Shown here one piece after another: positions 58,086 through 64,000 of a DNA stretch of 64,000 nucleotides. How positions within the stretch are numbered: position 1 is the first letter of the stretch; every line of letters begins with the position of its first letter. A program made the translations under genes and the position numbers. The notes under the pieces were generated by a model. The model was not told the origin of the DNA, did not search any database, and was given only the letters and a program-made list of their open reading frames with translations. The DNA is from CAYPGJ01 sp050174775 (GTDB taxonomy: Bacteria; Planctomycetota; Phycisphaerae; Phycisphaerales; UBA1924): assembly GCA_050174775.1 (NCBI GenBank), contig JBFXJP010000001.1, positions 1,008,158-1,072,157 on the forward strand. Reading direction: 5' to 3'.

Positions 58086-58254
58086 CCACCCTCACCCCCG
58101 CCCCTCACACTCCCAACTTCCCCCTTTTGTCCCACGAACGCGCGTGTAGACTTACCCCGTCCTCGCGCGTGCCACGCGAGCCGACGCTCGTGGTTCCGCC
58201 GCGCTCGTCCCGCCGCCCGCTCCGCCTTCGCGCGGAGGAGAGGAATCACTCCCG

Positions 58255-60576
58255 ATGCCCAAGTCCCCCTCGCTCGCGTTGCTCCTCGCCGCGACGCTCG
58301 CCCTCCCCGCGCTCGCGCACGACGATCACGCGGCCCCCTCCTCCTCCACTCGCTTCGACAACCACCGCGTCGTCCGCGTCAACATCGCCTCGCAGGCCGA
58401 ACTCGACCGAATGCTCGCCATCTCCGACGACTTCCTCGCCTGCGAGCCCCACCGCAACCAGCCCCTCGAGTTCCGCGTCTCTCCCGAACAGTTCACCTCC
58501 CTCCAGGCCTCCGGCCTCACCTTCGAAGTCCTCTCCGAAAACTTCCAGGCCGACCTCGACGCGCACCGCGCCGACCTCGCATCCGCACCCGACGTCGGCC
58601 CCGACGGCGTCAACTACTTCGCCGGATACCGCGACTACGACACCACCTCCGCATACATCGACACCCTCATCGCGCTCAACCCCTCCATCGCCTCGCGATT
58701 CACCGTCGGAAACTCCATCGAAGGCCGCGACATCTTCGGCATCCGCATCACCGGCCCCGGCGCCCCCGGCTCCAAGCCCGGCTTCCACGTCCAATCCATA
58801 CAGCACGCGCGCGAGTGGGCCGTCCTCCCCGTCTCCATGTGGTTCGCCGACCAACTCATCCGCCAGTACGGCGTCGACCCCGCACTCACCCAACTCGTCA
58901 ACTCCATCGAGATCTACATCGTCCCCATCGTCAACCCCGACGGATACATCTACACCTGGGGCCCCAACCGCCAGTGGCGGAAGAACCGCCGACCCAACGC
59001 CGGCGGCTCCTTCGGCGTAGACCTCAACCGCAACTGGGGCTACGGCTGGGGCGGCACAGGCTCCAGCGGCACTCCCTCCTCCGACACCTACCGAGGCACA
59101 GCCCCCTTCTCCGAGCCCGAAACCACCAACATCTCCAACTTCCTCCTCGCCCACCCCAACATCCGCGCCATCGCAGACCTCCACGCCAACGGGCAAACCT
59201 TCCTCATGCCCTGGGGCAACGAGAACCAGCCCTCTCCCATCCACGGCGAAAACCTCTCCATCGTCGAAGCCATGACCGCCGCATCGCAGGCCGTCAACGG
59301 CGTCGTCAGCCCCGCAGGCCCCTCCGGCGTCGTCCTCTACCTCTCCTCAGGCAACGTCCGCGACTGGTGCTACGACGGCGCGGGCATCTACCCCACCACC
59401 ATCGAAGTCCGCGACACCGGCAACGGCTTCACTCCCCCCGTCTCCGCCATCGCCCCCACCAACGCCGAAAACTTCGCCGCCCTCAAGGTCATGGCCGAGT
59501 GGGTCCGCGACACCAACCCCGTCCGCTTCGAGTTCGCCGCAATCCCCCCCGCGTTCGTCCAGGCCAACACCCCAGCCCCCATCTCCATCAAAGCCTGGTC
59601 CATCAACGGCCCCTCCACACTCGACTCCTCCTCCGTCAACCTCCGCTGGCGCCGCGGCGTCTCCGGCCCCTTCTCCTCCCTCTCCATGAACCCCGGCGCC
59701 AACGACACCTTCTCCACCTCCATCCCCGCAATGGCCTGCGCCGGCGGCGTCATCCAGTACTACTTCGAAGCCTCCACCACCTCCGCGCAAACCGACACCT
59801 GGCCCGCCAACGCCCCCGCCAACTTCTATTCCGTCCCCATCGGCGACGGCGGAACCATCCTCGCGGACAACTTCACCAACAACATGGGCTGGACCGTCGG
59901 CGCCACCGGCGACACCGCCTCACAAGGCGTCTGGACCCGCGTCGACCCCGCCACCAACGCCGCACAGCCCGAAGTCGACAACCCGCTCGGCACGGGAACC
60001 AGCTGCTACATCACCGGACAGACCACCTCCACCACCTCCCCGCTCCTCCAGGACGTCGACGGCGGCGCCACCTCCCTCGTCTCACCCATCTTCAACGCCA
60101 TCGGCGACGGACAGCTCTGGATCTCCTACTTCCGCTGGTTCACCAACAACCTGGGCAGCAACCGCCACCAGGCCACCGACGATCTCTCCCTCTACGTCTC
60201 CAACGACGGCGGCGCCAACTGGACCCTCGTCGAGTCCTACAACGACTGCGAAGGCAAGTGGACCTACCGCGCCATCAACCTCTCCCAGTTCATCACCCCC
60301 ACCGCAAACACCCGTGTCCGCTTCGTCGCCCGCGACTCCTCCCCCGACTCCTGCGTCGAAGCCGGCATCGACGACGTCTCCATCGTCCTCGTCCAGTGCG
60401 ACTCCATCCCCGGCGACATCAACGGCGACGGCGTCGTCAACTTCGCGGACCTCAACATCCTCCTCTCCAACTTCGGCCTCTCCGGCCCCGGCATCCCCGG
60501 CGACATCACCGGCGACGGCAACGTCAACTTCGCCGACCTCAACATCCTCCTCTCCAACTTCGGCGCCGGCGCCTGA
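58255..60576 (+). CDS. Secreted M14 zinc carboxypeptidase with dockerin-type C terminus
   Basis: A 773-residue exported carboxypeptidase. Signal peptide (SLALLLAATLALPALA), then a pro-region with QPLEFRVSPEQF, then the M14 domain: zinc ligands His184 and Glu187 in QHAREW and His310 in DLHANGQ, with the catalytic Glu384 in TTIEVRDTG, and DLNRNWGYGW in the substrate site. Next come beta-sandwich regions (LRWRRGVSGPFSSLS; GQLWISYFRWF) and, at the end, two dockerin-like repeats GDINGDGVVNFADLNILLSN and GDITGDGNVNFADLNILLSN. It should trim peptides C-terminally outside the cell, possibly while bound to a larger assembly. GGAGGAGAGGA lies upstream. Confidence 0.93.
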   Translation: MPKSPSLALLLAATLALPALAHDDHAAPSSSTRFDNHRVVRVNIASQAELDRMLAISDDFLACEPHRNQPLEFRVSPEQFTSLQASGLTFEVLSENFQADLDAHRADLASAPDVGPDGVNYFAGYRDYDTTSAYIDTLIALNPSIASRFTVGNSIEGRDIFGIRITGPGAPGSKPGFHVQSIQHAREWAVLPVSMWFADQLIRQYGVDPALTQLVNSIEIYIVPIVNPDGYIYTWGPNRQWRKNRRPNAGGSFGVDLNRNWGYGWGGTGSSGTPSSDTYRGTAPFSEPETTNISNFLLAHPNIRAIADLHANGQTFLMPWGNENQPSPIHGENLSIVEAMTAASQAVNGVVSPAGPSGVVLYLSSGNVRDWCYDGAGIYPTTIEVRDTGNGFTPPVSAIAPTNAENFAALKVMAEWVRDTNPVRFEFAAIPPAFVQANTPAPISIKAWSINGPSTLDSSSVNLRWRRGVSGPFSSLSMNPGANDTFSTSIPAMACAGGVIQYYFEASTTSAQTDTWPANAPANFYSVPIGDGGTILADNFTNNMGWTVGATGDTASQGVWTRVDPATNAAQPEVDNPLGTGTSCYITGQTTSTTSPLLQDVDGGATSLVSPIFNAIGDGQLWISYFRWFTNNLGSNRHQATDDLSLYVSNDGGANWTLVESYNDCEGKWTYRAINLSQFITPTANTRVRFVARDSSPDSCVEAGIDDVSIVLVQCDSIPGDINGDGVVNFADLNILLSNFGLSGPGIPGDITGDGNVNFADLNILLSNFGAGA

Positions 60577-60600
60577 CCCCCATCCCCGCCGAATGACGCG

Positions 60601-60646
60601 CGCCCCGCACGCCCCTCACACCGGGGTGTGCGGGGCGTCGTTCTTC
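60601..60646 (+). terminator. Intrinsic terminator after M14 gene
   Basis: A 15-pair stem, CGCCCCGCACGCCCC pairing with GGGGTGTGCGGGGCG (one G-U), six to seven base loop, followed by TCGTTCTT. Confidence 0.85.
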
Positions 60647-60710
60647 CGGTATTCTCCGATTTCTCACACACCCGCGAACGCGCAACAACCCGTGAGGAGT
60701 GCGACGACGC

Positions 60711-62399
60711 ATGAGCACCACCGGCCCTGACCACGGACGCTCCCCCGAGAAGGACCGCACCGTCCGCGACGCCGAACTCGAGCGACAGACAGAACGCGCG
60801 CTGCGCCACGGCCCCACCACCCCCATCAAAATGTCCCACCCACCGGGGCTCTTCCTCCTCTTCTTCGTCGAAATGTGGGAGCGATTCTCCTACTACGGCA
60901 TGCGCGCCATCCTCGTCCTCTACCTCGTCAGCGCCCTCAACCCCGAACCCACCAAAGGCCTCTTCTCTGAAACCATCATCAACCCGGGACGCGGCTGGAC
61001 CGAGGCCCAGGCCTACAAGCTCTACGGCCTCTACACCGGCCTCGCATACCTCCTCCCCATCCTCGGAGGTTTCCTCGCCGACAAAATCCTCGGCACACAC
61101 AGATCCATGGTCCTCGGCGCCATCACCATCGCCATCGGACACGTCGTCCTCGCCGTCTCAGGCCTGGGCGACATGGAGCACAACAGCCTCGGCATGGCCG
61201 TCTTCGTCGGCGGACTCGCCCTCATCATCCTCGGCACCGGCTACTTCAAACCCACCGTCTCCGTCATGGTCGGCCAGCTCTACCCGCAGGGAGACCCAAG
61301 ACGCGACGGCGCCTTCTCCATCTTCTACATGGGCATCAACCTCGGCGCCTTCATCTGCGCCTTCGTCTGCGGCACGCTCGGCGAAAAGGTCGGCTGGCAC
61401 TGGGGCTTCGGCTCCGCCGCCGTCGGCATGCTCGCAGGCATGTTCCTCTACCTCTGGGGCAAGAAGCGATTCCTCGCAGGCATCGGCGATCCCCCCGCCA
61501 ACAAGCCCAACATCGTCGTCCCGCTCTTCCTGGGCACCTGCGTCGTCTCCGCGCTCGTCGGCTGGGCCTACTACGCCGGTGTCTTCGGCAGCGTCGCCGA
61601 CGCCTTCGGCAAGGCCATGAGCAACGGCGCCTTCGCCGCAGCCGTCACCTACGTCCTCCCCGTCGCCATCTTCGCCGCGATCGCCTGGTTCATCGGTATC
61701 CAGAAGCCCGGCGACAAGGGCCCCGTCTTCTGCATCTTCACCTTCATCTTCTTCAACGCCTTCTTCTGGCTCGCATTCGAGCAGGCCGGCTCAACACTCA
61801 ACGTCTTCGCCCAGCAATCCACCAACCGACACATCTTCGGCTGGGAAATGCCCGCCTCCTGGTTCCAGTCCTTCAACGCCGGTTTCATCATCCTCTTCGC
61901 CCCCGTCTTCGCAGCCATCTGGGGCTGGCTCGGCCGGCGAAACATGAACCCCTCACAGCCGCTCAAGATCTCCTACGGCCTCATCCTCCTCGGCCTCGGA
62001 TACCTCTTCATGGTCTTCGCCGCAGAGCAGGCCGCCACCGGCGTCAAGGTCGGAATCTTCTGGCTCACCGCCACCTACTTCCTCCACACCATGGGCGAAC
62101 TCTGCCTCTCACCCACCGGACTCTCCTTCGTCACCAAGGCCGCCCCCGCACGATTCGTCTCCTTCCTCATGGGCATGTGGTTCCTCTCCTCCTTCGTGGC
62201 GAACTACGGCGGCGGACTCGTCGCCGCGCAGGTCACACGCATCGAGAGCGGCGAACTCGTCCTCTGGTGGTCGCACTGGTTCGAGCCCGGCTCACGCGCG
62301 CCCTTCTTCATGCTCTTCGTCTTCTCCTCCATCGGCGCCGGACTCGTCATCTTCGCGTTCTACCCCATCCTCAAACGACTCCTCCACGGCCGCGGCTAA
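60711..62399 (+). CDS. Proton-coupled peptide transporter (POT/PTR family)
   Basis: A 562-residue polytopic membrane protein (about 12-14 helices) with the POT signatures EMWERFSYYGMRAILVLYL near the N terminus, GTGYFKPTVSVMVGQLY and the later FNAFFWLAFEQAGSTLNVFA. It imports di- and tripeptides with protons. An N-terminal charged extension of about 35 residues precedes the first helix. AGGAGTG lies before the ATG. It follows the secreted carboxypeptidase gene and fits peptide scavenging. Confidence 0.94.
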   Translation: MSTTGPDHGRSPEKDRTVRDAELERQTERALRHGPTTPIKMSHPPGLFLLFFVEMWERFSYYGMRAILVLYLVSALNPEPTKGLFSETIINPGRGWTEAQAYKLYGLYTGLAYLLPILGGFLADKILGTHRSMVLGAITIAIGHVVLAVSGLGDMEHNSLGMAVFVGGLALIILGTGYFKPTVSVMVGQLYPQGDPRRDGAFSIFYMGINLGAFICAFVCGTLGEKVGWHWGFGSAAVGMLAGMFLYLWGKKRFLAGIGDPPANKPNIVVPLFLGTCVVSALVGWAYYAGVFGSVADAFGKAMSNGAFAAAVTYVLPVAIFAAIAWFIGIQKPGDKGPVFCIFTFIFFNAFFWLAFEQAGSTLNVFAQQSTNRHIFGWEMPASWFQSFNAGFIILFAPVFAAIWGWLGRRNMNPSQPLKISYGLILLGLGYLFMVFAAEQAATGVKVGIFWLTATYFLHTMGELCLSPTGLSFVTKAAPARFVSFLMGMWFLSSFVANYGGGLVAAQVTRIESGELVLWWSHWFEPGSRAPFFMLFVFSSIGAGLVIFAFYPILKRLLHGRG

Positions 62400-62428
62400 A
62401 CCCCATCACCATCACAACACTCCCCACA

Positions 62429-62458
62429 GGGCGAGCCATCCGGCTCGCCCTTTTCTTT
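62429..62458 (+). terminator. Intrinsic terminator after POT transporter gene
   Basis: Perfect nine-pair stem GGGCGAGCC / GGCTCGCCC, four-base loop, followed by TTTTCTTT. Confidence 0.95.
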
Positions 62459-62469
62459 GCCCTAACCCC

Positions 62470-63088
62470 TCCTCCCGCTCGCCGCAGGCGAGTGTGGAGG
62501 AGGATGTCGCGAAGCGACAGGTGGAGGGCTGTCTTACGCCATTGCATCATCCGAGCTGCGAGCGGAAGCTCGCAGTCGGTCCTCATCCATGCCTCATCTC
62601 ACAAACAGCGCCGCCACACTCGCCACCTCTCCCATTCACGTCTTCGTGAATGGGAGAGGCCGGGTGAGGGCTCCCGCATCGCTACTCCTTCTCGCCTTGA
62701 AGTCGCCGCCGTCGAACAGCGACTACATCCTGCGCAATCTCCTCTCCCCCTTCCTCTCCCGCGAGCTGCTCTGAGCGAGTGGGAGAGGACAAAGGTGAGG
62801 GCTATCGCATCGCAACTCCGCCTCGCCTTGGGTTGCCACCGCACGCCTGTGACTCCACCACCGCACGCCGCCACCACACTCGCCACCTCTCCCACGCGCC
62901 TCGCGCGGGAGAGGGCAGGGTGAGGGCTCCATGGCCTCTTTCTTCTCTTGCTCTATGTCTCAGCGTCCGCGCGGCCCGCTTCGTAAATCCGGAGCGCGTT
63001 CGTGCGTCCATCGTCGATAACGAGACGCGACCGGGAGGGAGCCTCCTTCTCCCCTCCGAGGGAGAAGGTGTCATCGCGAAGCGATGAC
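62470..63088. repeat. Array of hairpins and GGTGAGGG-type repeat modules
   Basis: A 700-base gap without a convincing gene holds at least eight hairpins. Examples are CTCGCC/GGCGAG (62478-62492), TGTCGC/GCGACA (62505-62519), CTGCGAGC/GCTCGCAG (62556-62575), a 15-pair stem at 62626-62659, CCTCTCCC/GGGAGAGG pairs at 62753-62788 and 62886-62914, CCTTCTCCC/GGGAGAAGG (63045-63068) and GTCATCGC/GCGATGAC (63070-63088). Three copies share CTCTCCC...GGGAGAG...GGTGAGGGCT; two others share hairpin + TGTC(AT)CGCGAAGCG(AT)GACA. They look like dispersed palindromic intergenic repeats (REP-like). Confidence 0.75.
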
Positions 63089-63138
63089 GGATGAGGGGGC
63101 TCCTTCCCCTCTCCCCCTCTGCCTTTCTGCCTTCTCCC

Positions 63139-63161
63139 AGTGCCTAGTCCCTAGTGCCCTT
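63139..63161. repeat. AAGGGCACTAGG-type intergenic repeat, copy 2
   Basis: Read on the minus strand, 20 of 21 bases match the copy between groES and groEL2. It lies ten bases beyond the psuG stop, downstream of the hairpin array. Confidence 0.6.
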
Positions 63162-63171
63162 CTCTTCCCCC

Positions 63172-64000
63172 TCACACTCCCCCCGCAACCATCCCCGCCA
63201 CCCGCGCATTGCTCACCACCAGCGCCTCGTTCGCCGCGAGCGTCCTCCCCCCCGACACCTCATGCAGCGCCGCCAGCACCGCAGGCGTCACCCCGCGCCC
63301 GCGCACTCCCTTCCCCCTCACCACCTCCTCAGCCCTTCCCAACCACCCCTCCCACTCGCCTTGTTCCACCGCAACCTCCTTCGGCGGAGCATTCACCACC
63401 ACCACACCCCTGCCCGTCCGCGACAGCTCATCACGCACGTACGCGATCAACGCCTTCGCATCATCAAACCGCCCGTCCACACCCGCCCCGCTCTCGCGCA
63501 AGTAAAACGCCGGAAAATCATCCGTCCTCCACCCCACCACCGGCACGCCCAGCGTCTCCAGCGCCTCGCGCGTGCTCACCACGTCCAATATCGCCTTCAC
63601 CCCACTGCACACCACGCACACCGGAAACCTCGCGAGCGCGAGCAGGTCCGCGCTCACGTCCAGCGGATCATCCGCCCCTCGCCTCCAGTGCAACCCTCCG
63701 AGCCCGCCCGTGGCGAACACGCGCACCCCCGCGCTCGCGGCAATCTCCATCGTCGCGCTCACCGTCGTCGCGCCCGACTCCCCCCGCGCCATCGCGAGCC
63801 CTAGGTTCGCCGTGTTCAGCTTCGCCACGCCCCTCCCCCCGCGGATCATCCCCATCACCTCTTCACCGCTCATCCCGACAACCGGCTTCCCCCCCACCAC
63901 ACCCACCACCGCGCCGCGCGCCACGCCACCGCTCCCCTCCTCCACCGCGCGGCTCATCTCCCGCCACAACCCCTCCGCGCGATCGCTCGGCACGCCGTGC
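63172..64000 (-). CDS. psuG: Pseudouridine-5'-phosphate glycosidase (partial at window edge)
   Basis: PsuG reversibly splits pseudouridine 5'-phosphate to uracil and ribose 5-phosphate. The visible 276 codons include KPVVGMSGEEV, TTVSATMEIAASAGVRVFAT followed by GGLGGLHW, SADLLALARFPVCVVCSGVK, ILDVVSTREALETLGVPVV and GVTPAVLAALHEVSGG, matching the family from its first third to the C terminus. The codons at the right edge read HGVPSD, corresponding to the THGMPYP region, so the true start is beyond the window; a GTG at 63993 should not be taken as the start. The usual partner psuK is not visible. Confidence 0.9.
   Translation of the reverse strand, partial: HGVPSDRAEGLWREMSRAVEEGSGGVARGAVVGVVGGKPVVGMSGEEVMGMIRGGRGVAKLNTANLGLAMARGESGATTVSATMEIAASAGVRVFATGGLGGLHWRRGADDPLDVSADLLALARFPVCVVCSGVKAILDVVSTREALETLGVPVVGWRTDDFPAFYLRESGAGVDGRFDDAKALIAYVRDELSRTGRGVVVVNAPPKEVAVEQGEWEGWLGRAEEVVRGKGVRGRGVTPAVLAALHEVSGGRTLAANEALVVSNARVAGMVAGGV

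Noticed and set aside
62470..63088. CRISPR array
   Set aside because: The repeats are hairpins of different lengths with no regular spacers of uniform size and no cas genes nearby.

Overview
The window is high-GC bacterial chromosome and reads as a planctomycete of the Phycisphaerae type. The evidence is three secreted proteins ending in a VPAP + hydrophobic helix + Arg-tail sorting signal, two exported proteins with planctomycete-style C-terminal dockerin repeats, a zinc-ribbon membrane protein with the CxxCGYNL...CPECG signature, two GroEL paralogues, MoxR, and frequent weak or absent Shine-Dalgarno sites. No rRNA, tRNA, CRISPR array, insertion sequence or phage module was seen. This is mostly core chromosome with some accessory secreted-protein genes. 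The lineage call is an inference from these hallmarks, not from a marker-gene tree.

Layout. 0-4 kb (minus): recA, murD and a SAM methyltransferase. 4-8 kb (plus): an M28 peptidase lipoprotein, a secreted His/Asp-rich protein, an ECF sigma factor and its ATGA-coupled one-helix membrane partner. 8-17 kb: terC, a full-length putA, mnmA, an alternative sigma-70 factor, Mn-type sodA overlapping tilS tail-to-tail, and a membrane/coiled-coil protein. 17-19 kb: two adjacent DUF4097-like lipoproteins. 19-30 kb: a ureohydrolase, a VPAP-anchored secreted protein, a TSUP exporter, two small Cys-containing exported proteins, an arginine-succinyltransferase gene set (aminotransferase, astA, astD), an M20 amidohydrolase and a DapF-acetyltransferase fusion. 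30-39 kb: M48 protease, lipoprotein, NFU protein, a W-D-G-repeat/dockerin protein, csrA, a CDGSH protein, moxR and a zinc-ribbon membrane protein. 39-46 kb: chaperone block groEL1-groES-groEL2-dnaJ-grpE-fmdB. 46-52 kb: a B12-binding/MeaB GTPase fusion, a DUF1579 protein, a SpoIIE-type phosphatase, an ArsR-YeeE/YedE sulfur module with an apparently leaderless promoter, a quinone-oxidoreductase-like enzyme and fabI. 52-64 kb: an MmcB-like nuclease, two VPAP proteins, a phosphotransferase, a HAD hydrolase, rsmA, an M14 carboxypeptidase with dockerin repeats, a POT peptide transporter, a hairpin-rich intergenic array and the 3' part of psuG cut by the window edge.

How the parts fit. Secreted or membrane M28, M14 and M48 peptidases plus the POT importer suggest peptide feeding. 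The ureohydrolase, AstA/AstC/AstD-like enzymes, M20 hydrolase and PutA could together carry arginine, ornithine and proline to glutamate. AstB is not in the window, so a route through ornithine is proposed as an inference. The most unusual architectures are the B12-GTPase fusion without a mutase, the DapF-GNAT fusion, the extra metal-binding-like tails on chaperone-block proteins, and a reversal of G/C strand bias between roughly 16 and 40 kb that ignores gene direction.
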